This document shows positions 34,285 through 41,666 of a DNA stretch of 64,000 nucleotides, one piece after another. Source of the DNA: Solirubrobacterales bacterium (GTDB lineage: Bacteria; Actinomycetota; Thermoleophilia; Solirubrobacterales; 70-9); contig JANWHW010000021.1 of assembly GCA_025450195.1 (NCBI GenBank), forward strand, positions 1 through 64,000. The letters run 5' to 3'. The position numbers and the translations under genes were made by a program. The notes beneath the pieces were generated by a model. That model was not told where the DNA came from, made no database searches, and worked only from the letters and a program-made list of their open reading frames with translations. Position 1 is the first letter of the stretch. Every line of letters starts with the position of its first letter.

Positions 34285-35406
34285 ATGACCAACGCTCAGA
34301 AGCAGGACGGCGCGCAGCTCGATTCAGCTCCCGCCCGGTTCCTCGACCAATTCGAGGAGCTACGCATGGACCTCTCCAACGAGCAGTTGATCGCCGAGGC
34401 GATCGAAATCAACCACGCCGGGATCGGCAAGGACGCGACGCTTGAGCGCTACCGCGATCACCTTGTTCACTTCGACCACTACCTAGCGAGCGTCCACGGC
34501 GCGACCTTCTACACGGCGCGCTCGAAGCATGTCCGGCTTTTCATGGGGCACCTTGAAAAGCCCGGCGGCGCGAAGCCGCACGACGCCCGGCTGCGTTGTG
34601 AGTGGTGCAAGAGCCGGGGCTACCCGGACGGGCGCTCGGGGCCGGGCTGGTCGGCTTCCTATCGCAAGAGCTACCTATCGGCGATCAAGTTCCTGTATCG
34701 CCACTTCTTCGCCGACGAGGAATTGCCGGACCTCAATCCGGCGGCCTTGGAGTCGTCGCCGAAGATCATCCACAAACGCGGATACACGCCGAGCAGGGAC
34801 GACATTAAAAAGCTGCTCGACGCGCCGGGAACGCCGAGGGCGCGACTACTCGCCTACTGGATGTTCTACGCGCCATCACGGCGCAAGACCTTCTCCGATG
34901 CCCGCTGGCCCGACCTCGATCTAGAACAGGGGACTTGGGAAGTTGTCGGCAAGGGCGATGTGGTGGACGTGTTCGCACTTGCCCCGCCTCTCCTGCGCCA
35001 GTTGCGGTTGTACCGCCGTTGGCAGCTCTCCGAGGCTGAGCAGAACCCGGCGATGCGGGACGCGCTGAGCGACCCGGAAACCGCCTACGTATTGCTGACG
35101 AAAAACGGCAAGAAGACGAACCCACAATGCGTCACCAAGATTATGAACTGGCACGGGATTCGAGCTGGCGTCGGCCTGAGAAAAGCAACGGTAGGCGGCG
35201 ATGCCGTCAACGGACAGACCTCGCGTGTCTCACCCCATGCCTTCCGGCGAGCTTGGGCGACGATCGCGCTCAACGACGAGGAACTTCCCATCGACGTTGT
35301 TTCAGAGGTCTTGAAGCACAAGGACATTGCGACGACGCGGCGGCACTACGCGCCCACGAAGTCGGATCGAGCGACGGCCGCGCTAGTTGGGATGCGGGTG
35401 TCCTGA
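34285..35406 (+). CDS. int: Tyrosine recombinase (ICE integrase)
   Basis: A 373-residue site-specific recombinase. The N-terminal SAM-like core-binding domain (about 30-160) contains a CEWCKSRGYPDG insert with a Cys pair. In the catalytic domain, the first arginine lies in YAPSRRKTFSDARW (about 199-200), the Lys region is VVGKGDVVDVFAL, the H-x-x-R box is SPHAFRRAW (His318, Arg321), and the second His and the nucleophile are in LKHKDIATTRRHYA (His345, Tyr355). All catalytic residues appear present. It lies next to attL and should catalyse integration and excision at the tRNA-Val 3' end. No excisionase-like gene is obvious beside it. Confidence 0.92.
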   Translation: MTNAQKQDGAQLDSAPARFLDQFEELRMDLSNEQLIAEAIEINHAGIGKDATLERYRDHLVHFDHYLASVHGATFYTARSKHVRLFMGHLEKPGGAKPHDARLRCEWCKSRGYPDGRSGPGWSASYRKSYLSAIKFLYRHFFADEELPDLNPAALESSPKIIHKRGYTPSRDDIKKLLDAPGTPRARLLAYWMFYAPSRRKTFSDARWPDLDLEQGTWEVVGKGDVVDVFALAPPLLRQLRLYRRWQLSEAEQNPAMRDALSDPETAYVLLTKNGKKTNPQCVTKIMNWHGIRAGVGLRKATVGGDAVNGQTSRVSPHAFRRAWATIALNDEELPIDVVSEVLKHKDIATTRRHYAPTKSDRATAALVGMRVS

Positions 35407-35447
35407 AAGGGGCCAGCGGCTAGGCCCTTGCGGGTGGCGCAGCTCCA

Positions 35448-36230
35448 TCAGTCGTGATGGACGTGGCCGCGCACGGTGCGCCAGGAGTCCCAGGTGATCT
35501 TGAGAATGACTGCCGTGATCGCCAGGCCGATCAGAGGGTCAGCGACCGGCAGACCGAGCGCAACGACGACGGCGGTGGCGACGACTGCCAGGCTGACGTA
35601 GGAGTCGGCGCGGGCGTGGTTGCCATCGGCGATCAGGGCCGGACTGTTGAGGCGGTTCCCGGCGCGAGTACGGATGAGCGCCGCGATCCAGTTACCGACG
35701 AATCCGATCAGCCCGGCGGCAGCCAGTGCGAGAAGGTGGGTGGGCGTCTGAGGATGGATCAGCCGCGAGATGGCCTCGATCCCGGCAACGCAGGCGGAGA
35801 CAAAGATCGTGGCGACGACGAATAGCCCGGCCCAACGCTCGGCGCGAGCCGAGCGCAGGAGAAAGGCAGCGCCCAGAGGAATCGCGGTGCTGGCATCGCC
35901 GAAGTTGTGGATCAGGTCGGCGAGCAGCGCGACGCTGCCGCTGGCGATGAAGATGGCGAGCTGAGCGCCAGCGGCCAGCGCGAGGACGGCCAGGGAGAGG
36001 CCGACCGCGCGCACTCCCTCGCGCGAGCGTTTGATGCTCTCGTCAACCAGGCCGTGCGAGTGGCCGTGTCCGCCGTGGTGGTGATCGTGGTCCGCGTCGT
36101 GGCTATGGGAATGTGGCACCGGATCGTGGGTGTGCGGGCCGTGGTGGTGATGGGAGTGACTGAGCCCGTTTCCGTGGCGATGGCGGTCACCGCCCAGGTG
36201 TTCGTAGGCCAAGGCTGGGCGTGCCATCAC
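35448..36230 (-). CDS. Cation diffusion facilitator with His-rich N-terminus
   Basis: A 260-residue CDF metal/proton antiporter. Residues about 15-60 are packed with His (HSHHHHGPHTH, HDADHDHHHGGHGHSHG), a metal-buffering cytoplasmic arm. TM2 and TM5 carry the transport-site HxxxD motifs LIHNFGDAS and GNHARADSYVSL. The C-terminal cytoplasmic dimer domain is almost absent, ending after ILKITWDSWRTVRGHVHHD, which makes it short for the family. It likely exports zinc, cobalt or cadmium. Its 5' end follows the methyltransferase gene with a 4-bp overlap (ATGA), in the ICE metal-resistance cargo. Confidence 0.9.
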   Translation of the reverse strand: MMARPALAYEHLGGDRHRHGNGLSHSHHHHGPHTHDPVPHSHSHDADHDHHHGGHGHSHGLVDESIKRSREGVRAVGLSLAVLALAAGAQLAIFIASGSVALLADLIHNFGDASTAIPLGAAFLLRSARAERWAGLFVVATIFVSACVAGIEAISRLIHPQTPTHLLALAAAGLIGFVGNWIAALIRTRAGNRLNSPALIADGNHARADSYVSLAVVATAVVVALGLPVADPLIGLAITAVILKITWDSWRTVRGHVHHD

Positions 36231-36880
36231 GAACTCCCCTCATCTAACAAGCGCAGATGGGCGTAGAGAAATTGCTGGATGCGACCTGACGGAGTTCGAT
36301 GCTCCGTCAGATGTGAGGAAACAAGCTCGAAATCGGCACCGACAGTTTGCGAGAGCGCATCTGCGTCGTAGCGGCGCACCGGCAGACCGCTGCATTCTGA
36401 GGGGCCGTCAGGACCGAAGGTGGCAAGGATCAGGTGTCCGCCGGGACGCAACGCTTTCCCCAGCGAATCCAGGTAGCGCTTTCGGTCTTCGGCTTCAACC
36501 ATGAAGTGAAAGACGGCTCGGTCATGCCAGAGGTCGAATCGGCGGTTGAAATCGTGATCGCGCATGTCGGCCACTATCCACGTCACCCGACCGCTGGAAC
36601 CTCCAAGGTCGGCTTTGGCTCTCTCCAATGCCTCGGCAGATATGTCGGCGACCGTCAGGTCGGTGTGTCCGCTTCGCGATAGCTCCGAAGCGAGCCGCGA
36701 TGCCCCACCCCCAACGTCGAGGATTGCGGCGTTCAAGGGCAGGGCCGACTCTTGGATTAAAGCCAGCGATCGAGCTGGGACCGGCTCAGTCCAGCTCAGC
36801 TCCTCGGTCCTACGCTCAGCGTAGGCCCGCTGCCAGTGCGCGGCGCTGTCGTCCGGCTTCGCTGTCGATCGGGCAGGCAA
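36227..36880 (-). CDS. Class I SAM-dependent methyltransferase
   Basis: A 217-residue methyltransferase. Motif I AILDVGGGASRLASELSRSG, motif II LTVADISAEALERAKADL, motif III/IV VTWIVADMRDHDF and DLWHDRAVFHFMVEAEDRKR, followed by LRPGGHLILATFG. This resembles the tellurite-resistance/thiopurine-methyltransferase-like group often found beside metal transporters. Translationally coupled to the His-rich CDF gene, it may modify a metal or metalloid; that role is inferred from context only. Confidence 0.85.
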   Translation of the reverse strand: MPARSTAKPDDSAAHWQRAYAERRTEELSWTEPVPARSLALIQESALPLNAAILDVGGGASRLASELSRSGHTDLTVADISAEALERAKADLGGSSGRVTWIVADMRDHDFNRRFDLWHDRAVFHFMVEAEDRKRYLDSLGKALRPGGHLILATFGPDGPSECSGLPVRRYDADALSQTVGADFELVSSHLTEHRTPSGRIQQFLYAHLRLLDEGSS

Positions 36881-36889
36881 GAGATGGGC

Positions 36890-37318
36890 CTAAGTTCGCG
36901 CAAGTTCAAGGAGAAATCGCCACTCGGTGGCGAGCATCACCAGCGTCCGCCACGCTCCGAGTTGACGGGCAAGCTCGATGGTGTCGGTCGATCCCCAGTC
37001 CTCGGCGATTAGGCCGTCCTCAAAACGGCTGAGCGTGTTGCCGGTCAGCGTGACCGCTCTGCCCCGATTGGTCCCGGTCAAGGTCCAATGCGTCGCCACG
37101 TAATCGCCCTCAGACACCGTTTTGTTGACGACAAATTTCAGGTCTGCGAACAGCCGCCTATAGAGGGCGACCGATTCTCTGGCGCCGTCGTAGCCGTGGA
37201 ACTCCATCGCGTTGACGTGATCGTGAAAGTCCGGGCGATAGAACTCCTCCATCCGGTCGAGTCCACCGGGGCAGACAACTTCGATCGCCTCTTTCGCCCG
37301 TTCGGCATTAGATGGCAT
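36890..37318 (-). CDS. NTF2/SnoaL-like ester cyclase family protein
   Basis: A 142-residue NTF2-fold protein of the SnoaL-like polyketide/ester cyclase family. It has RMEEFYRPDFHDHVNAMEFH near the N-terminus, GARESVALYRRLFADLKFVV, EGDYVATHWTLTGTNRG, and FEDGLIAEDWGSTDTIELAR near the C-terminus, the usual IxExW ending. It is co-oriented with and 9 bp upstream of the methyltransferase/CDF pair. Substrate unknown. Confidence 0.75.
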   Translation of the reverse strand: MPSNAERAKEAIEVVCPGGLDRMEEFYRPDFHDHVNAMEFHGYDGARESVALYRRLFADLKFVVNKTVSEGDYVATHWTLTGTNRGRAVTLTGNTLSRFEDGLIAEDWGSTDTIELARQLGAWRTLVMLATEWRFLLELART

Positions 37319-37408
37319 CGAGAAAGCCTAGAGCGCCTTCCTAAGTCTCAACCGCTCACCGGGTCGGGGCGCTCCTAAAAGCAGGACTGCGCCCGTCAGA
37401 CTGATGGG

Positions 37409-37627
37409 ATGCTGACTGTCTACGGCGCTGCGGCTGTGACTTTCATGATGGTGATGTACGCGCTGGAGCGGCGCGGCCCGCGCTATGTCCTCGGTTTCGC
37501 CTTTGGCTGTCTGCTCTCCAGCATCTACGGCTTCCTCGCCGGGGCTTGGCCGTTCGGGGTTGTTGAGGTGATCTGGGCGGGCGTGGCCGTTAACCGCTAC
37601 CGCAGCCTCCAACAGCCCGAAACCTAG
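37409..37627 (+). CDS. Small conserved membrane protein
   Basis: A 72-residue protein with two predicted TM segments: MLTVYGAAAVTFMMVMYALE and the GFAFGCLLSSIYGFLAGAWP region. It ends in a short basic tail (NRYRSLQQPET). The pattern YALERRGP..VLGFA.GC..SS.YGFLAGAWPFG.VE recalls small conserved actinobacterial membrane proteins of unknown function. It converges with the CDF gene at 37629, leaving almost no space between the stops. Confidence 0.65.
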   Translation: MLTVYGAAAVTFMMVMYALERRGPRYVLGFAFGCLLSSIYGFLAGAWPFGVVEVIWAGVAVNRYRSLQQPET

Positions 37628-37628
37628 A

Positions 37629-38297
37629 TCAGCAGGCATCGCAACAGGCGTTCCCGCGCCAGGCTTCGCGGCCCTCATAGAGAGCGACCCCGGCGATGGC
37701 GAGGGCGGTGACCGGATCGGCCCACCACCAGCCAAGCAGGGCGTTGGCCCCGAGGCCGACAAGCAGCCCGGCCGAGAGATAGGCGCAGAGAAGGTTTTGG
37801 CGTCCCTCGCTGACGGTGGCCGAGGAATGCAGCTCGTCGCCGACACGCGCCTTGGCTTTGGCAAGCAGCGGCATCGTGGCGAGAGTGACTGCCGCCAACC
37901 CGATTCCCACCCAGCTCGCGTCGGGGTGGGTGCCGACCGCCAGCGCACGGATGGCCTCGACCCCGACGTAGGCGCCGATCACGGCGAAGCTGGCGCCGAT
38001 CAAGCGCTGGGCGCGGCGCTCGGCCGCCTCGGAATCCTTTTGTCGCTCGGCAAAGCGCCAAACCACGATCAGGCCCGCCATCGTCTCGATCAGGCTGTCG
38101 GCGCCGAAGCCGATCAGGGCAATGGAGGTCGCGGCGAGCCCGGCCGCGATTGCGATCGCTGCCTCGGCGACGTGCCAGCCGATCCCGAGCCAGGCGAGCA
38201 TCCGGGCGCGGCGAACGAGCTGCCCGTGGCGCTCGGACGACGGTGCAGATTGAGCCGCCGGGGCGTGGACGATTACGGGCAACTCGACGGGGCTCAT
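37629..38297 (-). CDS. CDF-like cation transporter (heavy-metal resistance)
   Basis: A 222-residue membrane protein with six TM helices. It has a divergent CDF core: IALIGFGADSLIETMAGLIV for the first metal site (GxDSxxE in place of HxxxD) and a second set of acidic residues near WWWADPVTALAIAGVALYEG. It lacks the cytoplasmic C-terminal domain and instead ends GNACCDAC, a Cys cluster able to bind soft metals. It is coupled to the upstream CadC-like regulator (4-bp overlap), suggesting cadmium, lead or zinc efflux. Confidence 0.82.
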   Translation of the reverse strand: MSPVELPVIVHAPAAQSAPSSERHGQLVRRARMLAWLGIGWHVAEAAIAIAAGLAATSIALIGFGADSLIETMAGLIVVWRFAERQKDSEAAERRAQRLIGASFAVIGAYVGVEAIRALAVGTHPDASWVGIGLAAVTLATMPLLAKAKARVGDELHSSATVSEGRQNLLCAYLSAGLLVGLGANALLGWWWADPVTALAIAGVALYEGREAWRGNACCDAC

Positions 38298-38626
38298 GCC
38301 GTCACGCCCGGCGTCGCCACCGCCGCCAACAGCTCCCGGCCACGCTCGGTCAGCTCGTACATCACCATCTTGCCGTCGCGCTGTGAGCGGGCGATGCCAG
38401 AAGCCTTGAGCTGGCGGGCGTGGTGGGAGACAAGGCGCTCGTCGCGCCCAACAATCCAGGCGAGGTCACAGACACATGCCGAGTCGCCTGCGTCGATCGC
38501 CAGAGCAACGGCGAGCCGAGTCGGATCGCCGAGTGCCTTGGCCCCGGCTGCCCACCGCTCTAGCTGCTCATCGGACGCAAGTTGCTTTCGGATTCGCTCG
38601 GCCTTCGGCAGATCGAGGCAGAGCAA
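38294..38626 (-). CDS. ArsR/SmtB-family metal sensor (CadC/CmtR-like)
   Basis: A 110-residue winged-helix repressor. ALGDPTRLAVALAI opens the domain, DSACVCDLAWIVGRDERLVSHH is the helix carrying the metal-sensing CVC pair, and HARQLKASGIARSQRDGKMV is the recognition helix and wing. The CVCDLA motif plus an N-terminal Cys (MLCLDL) corresponds to the alpha-3N site of CadC, which senses Cd/Pb/Zn. It represses the coupled efflux gene by inference. An inverted repeat lies upstream at 38673-38684. Confidence 0.88.
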   Translation of the reverse strand: MLCLDLPKAERIRKQLASDEQLERWAAGAKALGDPTRLAVALAIDAGDSACVCDLAWIVGRDERLVSHHARQLKASGIARSQRDGKMVMYELTERGRELLAAVATPGVTA

Positions 38627-38672
38627 GTCGCAAGTGTCGGGATTTCGAGCGATGGCAACATGATACGAACAT

Positions 38673-38684
38673 ACGTAGATACGT
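38673..38684. promoter_or_regulatory. Candidate operator of the CadC-like repressor
   Basis: ACGTAGATACGT is a perfect 5-2-5 inverted repeat about 47 bp upstream of the repressor start, in an AT-richer patch (GATACGAACATACGTAGATA). Its position and symmetry fit an ArsR-type operator; binding is not demonstrated. Confidence 0.45.
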
Positions 38685-38720
38685 GCGAATGTCGGTGCCT
38701 ACCGCGCTTAGGGGCGATCG

Positions 38721-39728
38721 TTAAAAGCCTGGCGGGTGGCGCAGCTCGAAGCGTGCGAGATAGCCCGCGTCGAAGGTGCTTTCGGGAATCCAGCCGGGGC
38801 CGTGTCCGGGTTCCACAAAACCCGACGTGCCCCAATAGCGTTTGTTCGGCGGCGTCACGCCGGGCATGAACTTGAGAACCGTGTGCGCTTCGGGTTCGTA
38901 GGGCTTGACGAGAATCGTCACCCACTGGCCCGGTCCCGGTTCGCCCCAGGTGGAGAGGGCGACGGTATCCATCGTCGGGTTCTTGAAGCCCCCGACCTGA
39001 AGTAGATGGCTGACTGCCGAGCTGCAATCGAAGGGGCCGTTGGGCGGCGTGGGGGTGAGCCCGTGCGAACCGCCCCAGACATATTCGGTCGTCGGCCGAA
39101 GCTGGCTGAGCCGTTCGGCCTCGGCGACCATCTTGGCGACCCGTTCGTTCGGGGCCGACACTTCGCAGCTCGCCATCGCCGCTTCGGTCGAGCCGATCCC
39201 CGACCATTTCTCGGCGTCGGCTAGTACGTCTTCGACGTACCAGTCGGCATGGTTGTAGGCGAAGATCGCGCCGTGCCAGTCACCCGGCGCCCCGCTGTAG
39301 CGGAGCAGGCGGGCGGCGGCAAAGATCGCATCCCAAGGGTTGTTCGTGTCCTTGATCCCGTCGCCGTTGCCATCGACGCCGAACGCTTCCCAGCTCGACG
39401 GTAGGAATTGCATCCACCCTTCTGCTTCCGCGCTCGACACGCCGAGGTCGGCTCCGAACCTCGTCTCCTCCCAATTGATTCCCGCCAGGATCGACGGCCC
39501 TTTCGGGCCAAGCCGGTATTTCGCGGCGGCCTGCTGGTAAATCGGGATCAGCTTCGCCGGGACTCCCTGCACGTCGCCGGTCGCCGCGCTGGCGCCGCCG
39601 CAGGCGCTCGCGCTGCCGCCGAATACGGCGGCCAGGGCGACGGCGCCGCAGATCAGCGCCAAGAGGGCCGCGAAGGGAACGGCGAGCAGGAGGGTCGAGA
39701 GGCTGCGGCGGTCAGTCTGCGCGGGCAT
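38721..39728 (-). CDS. VirB1-like transglycosylase with C-terminal NlpC/P60-like domain
   Basis: A 335-residue exported cell-wall hydrolase. A TM/signal segment (residues about 10-36) is followed by an SLT-type muramidase domain: SILAGINWEETRFGADLG with the catalytic Glu, SAEAEGWMQFLPSSWEAFGV and DTNNPWDAIFAAARLLR. The C-terminal half contains PFDCSSAVSHLLQVGG, the DCS box with nucleophilic Cys of NlpC/P60 endopeptidases, but the later His is less clear. Conjugative elements of Gram-positive bacteria use such bifunctional enzymes to open peptidoglycan for the mating channel. It is divergent from the sigma/T4SS operon. Confidence 0.85.
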   Translation of the reverse strand: MPAQTDRRSLSTLLLAVPFAALLALICGAVALAAVFGGSASACGGASAATGDVQGVPAKLIPIYQQAAAKYRLGPKGPSILAGINWEETRFGADLGVSSAEAEGWMQFLPSSWEAFGVDGNGDGIKDTNNPWDAIFAAARLLRYSGAPGDWHGAIFAYNHADWYVEDVLADAEKWSGIGSTEAAMASCEVSAPNERVAKMVAEAERLSQLRPTTEYVWGGSHGLTPTPPNGPFDCSSAVSHLLQVGGFKNPTMDTVALSTWGEPGPGQWVTILVKPYEPEAHTVLKFMPGVTPPNKRYWGTSGFVEPGHGPGWIPESTFDAGYLARFELRHPPGF

Positions 39729-39806
39729 CGCACAGTGACCGTCAAGAGCTAGGGGTCAGCGCCCCTGGAAATACCTTTAGCGCTGAGGCTTCAACTCAAC
39801 AGATAT

Positions 39807-39865
39807 ATGAGAAGTTCTCGGGGGCACTTTGCGAATCCCCCGCTAAAACGGGGTTTCTCATTTTT
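39807..39865 (+). promoter_or_regulatory. Structured leader with mutually exclusive hairpins before the ICE sigma gene
   Basis: CGGGGG (39819-39824) can pair with CCCCCG (39837-39842). The same C-tract can instead pair with CGGGG (39849-39853) across a CTAAAA loop, and the latter hairpin is followed by TTTCTCATTTTT. TGAGAA (39808-39813) can also pair with TTCTCA (39855-39860). This is the form of an attenuator. The segment also contains a copy of the CGGGGGC box. Confidence 0.45.
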
Positions 39866-39878
39866 AGGGAAACTTGCG

Positions 39879-41039
39879 ATGAAGGCCACGGCTGCCAACG
39901 CGAAGCAAGGGGTAACGGGCGCCCAGATGCGCGAGGCCGAACGCGGCCTGAAACTAATGCTCCGTGCCAAGTTTCCGAGGGTCTGGATCAACGAACACGC
40001 GGCCGAAGTTCTCGGGCAAGCGAACGTCGAGTATCAGGAATGGCTGGAAGACAACCCGCCAGCCCGGAACCCGGTTGGCTGGCTGCTGACCTGCGCCTAC
40101 CGGCGGGCTCTGAACCTCCGCGACTCCGAAAGCCGGAAGCCGACCCCGGCGTCCCTTGACAGCGTGTTTCACGTCGCGGACGAAGCGACGCCGACCCCCG
40201 AACAACAAGCGCTCGATCACGACCGCCAGAATCGTCTTCGAGAGGCGCTGAGCCACCTTCCTGACAAGGAGGTCAAGCTGCTGTCGCTCGTCTACTTCGA
40301 GGACAACTCGATCAGGGAGGCGGGCCGAAAGTTGGGGTGGCAGAAGTCGGCCGCCGATCGGCATCACGGCACCGCCCTGGAAAAACTCCGGGCGCTGGTC
40401 GGGGACGATCGAAGCCTTTTCAGCCCGGCGACGCTCGGCCTCGCCGCCTACCTCGCTTCGAGGGGTCGAGTCTCGCGCTTCATCGACGCCGTGCGCCGAT
40501 CCGTGGTGGAACTGGCGCGCACGCTCTCGCCGTTCTCCGACGCTGGTACGGCGGCGGCGAACAGCGGCGTAGGCCGAGCCGTTGGCGTCTGCGGTGCGGG
40601 CATTGTGGCGGCTGTGTGCGTCGGCGCCGCGACGATCGTGGCGCCCGGCCTGAACGGCGCCCCTCACGCGAAGCCGTCGCCTGCGCGCCAGATCAAGGGA
40701 CCGATCCGCCAGGGGGCCACCGCCCCGACCGGCGCGCTGGCCCCGGAACTGCCGACGCTGCCCAGCTCCAAAACGACCGAAGTGGCGGGGCCGTCCAAGC
40801 CGACGAGGGCCGAACAGCAACGGTCTTCCCAAAAGCAAGCGAAGGCGTCCCGCACCCCGCGAGCCACGCATAAGCAAGTCGAAGAAAACTTCGGGCTCGA
40901 CAGTGGCTCGGGCTCCTCCGAAGCGACGCCCGAACAGGAACCCGAATCGACGCCGGAAGCCGCGCCGTCGTCGCCAACCTCCTCGCCGGAATCGTCGCCC
41001 AAGGCTCCGACCTCGCCCAGCAAGGAGTTCGGTCTGTAG
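39879..41039 (+). CDS. Membrane-anchored sigma-70 family factor of the ICE
   Basis: ATG 39879 follows AGGGAAAC; the frame opens earlier (39807) but within the structured leader. The product has 386 residues. Residues 20-85 form a region-2-like helical domain (PVGWLLTCAYRRALNLRDSE). Residues about 115-176 form region 4 (LREALSHLPDKEVKLLSLVY, SIREAGRKLGWQKSAADRHH). One TM segment follows at about 234-256 (VGVCGAGIVAAVCVGAATIV), then a 130-residue Pro/Ser/Glu-rich tail ending SKEFGL. The topology puts sigma domains inside and the tail outside. It heads the T4SS gene run and probably controls transfer genes; release by proteolysis is a hypothesis. Confidence 0.8.
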   Translation: MKATAANAKQGVTGAQMREAERGLKLMLRAKFPRVWINEHAAEVLGQANVEYQEWLEDNPPARNPVGWLLTCAYRRALNLRDSESRKPTPASLDSVFHVADEATPTPEQQALDHDRQNRLREALSHLPDKEVKLLSLVYFEDNSIREAGRKLGWQKSAADRHHGTALEKLRALVGDDRSLFSPATLGLAAYLASRGRVSRFIDAVRRSVVELARTLSPFSDAGTAAANSGVGRAVGVCGAGIVAAVCVGAATIVAPGLNGAPHAKPSPARQIKGPIRQGATAPTGALAPELPTLPSSKTTEVAGPSKPTRAEQQRSSQKQAKASRTPRATHKQVEENFGLDSGSGSSEATPEQEPESTPEAAPSSPTSSPESSPKAPTSPSKEFGL

Positions 41040-41076
41040 TCCGATCATCAGTCATTCATCGCGTCCGATAGTCGGC

Positions 41077-41244
41077 ATGGCGATGACTTCCCTACTTCTC
41101 GAACACGCAGCCCTACTCGGCTTGGCGGCGGCGGTGCTGCGACTCGTCGGCCAGGGCGTCGAACTCGGCGCCCGCCTAATCGACCTCGCCCACAGGGTGC
41201 TTGACCTCCTGCGCGACCTTCGCGATTTCCGTTCCGGCCTCTAG
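41077..41244 (+). CDS. Small helical protein of 55 residues
   Basis: An ORF in the gap between the sigma gene and the pilin-like gene: an N-terminal hydrophobic helix (MAMTSLLLEHAALLGLAAAV), then an amphipathic helix with regularly spaced charges (RLIDLAHRVLDLLRDLRDFR). It has no clear ribosome-binding site. A 6-bp hairpin AGCCGG/CCGGCT follows its stop. It could be a small membrane or coiled-coil protein of the transfer operon, or a chance ORF. Confidence 0.45.
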   Translation: MAMTSLLLEHAALLGLAAAVLRLVGQGVELGARLIDLAHRVLDLLRDLRDFRSGL

Positions 41245-41262
41245 CCGGATTGCCCGGCTCTG

Positions 41263-41283
41263 AAATCTCCGGGGGCGTTTGCC
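41263..41283 (+). promoter_or_regulatory. CGGGGGCG box upstream of the T4SS operon
   Basis: AAATCTCCGGGGGCGTTTGC lies about 65 bp before the pilin-like gene. The same block, with one change, is at 53871-53891 (minus strand, before the relaxase gene), and a close variant is at 63311-63330 (minus strand, before the large secreted protein). Confidence 0.6.
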
Positions 41284-41343
41284 GTCCCCGTCTGCCGTTC
41301 CCCGCATGGCCCACATGCAGGCAACGGACAAGGAGACGGGAAC

Positions 41344-41664
41344 GTGTCACTTCTACAGCTAGGCAAACTGCAATTGCTCGAAGTCGTTGCGGCGGTCAAC
41401 GTCGCCCCGAACCCCAGCGGGATACCGGGCGGGGACGCGGCTCAGAAACTCATCAACGGCGGCGCTGCCTTCGGGCTCCTCGCCTGCGTCGCCACGGTGA
41501 TCCTCGGGGCGGCTCAGTGGGGGTTCGGCAGTCGCTCTAGTAACTACTCGCAGGCCGACGATGGGAAGACCCGGATGCTCAAGGGCGTCGGGGGCGCCTT
41601 CGGGATCGGTGCCGCTGCGGCGGTCATCAACTTCTTCTTCAACGCCGGTTCGGGAGTCCACTAG
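41344..41664 (+). CDS. Small two-TM protein, VirB2/pilin-like
   Basis: A 106-residue protein starting at GTG 41344 after AAGGAGACGGGAAC. Two hydrophobic helices, AAFGLLACVATVILGAAQWG and GGAFGIGAAAAVINFFFNAG, are separated by a polar loop (SRSSNYSQADDGKTRMLKGV). A preceding segment could be cleaved. Size, topology and first position in the T4SS run fit a VirB2/TrbC-like pilin subunit; sequence similarity alone would not prove this. It is followed after 2 bp by the VirB8-like gene. Confidence 0.65.
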   Translation: MSLLQLGKLQLLEVVAAVNVAPNPSGIPGGDAAQKLINGGAAFGLLACVATVILGAAQWGFGSRSSNYSQADDGKTRMLKGVGGAFGIGAAAAVINFFFNAGSGVH

Positions 41665-41666
41665 CG

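Noticed and set aside
35448-36230. Truncated CDF pseudogene
   Set aside because: The cytoplasmic domain is short, but both HxxxD transport sites and all TM helices are present, and CDF proteins lacking the C-terminal domain are known.
39954-41048. A 364-codon antisense frame across the ICE sigma gene
   Set aside because: Arg/Gly-rich low-complexity product; the sense frame contains recognisable sigma region 4 and a TM segment.
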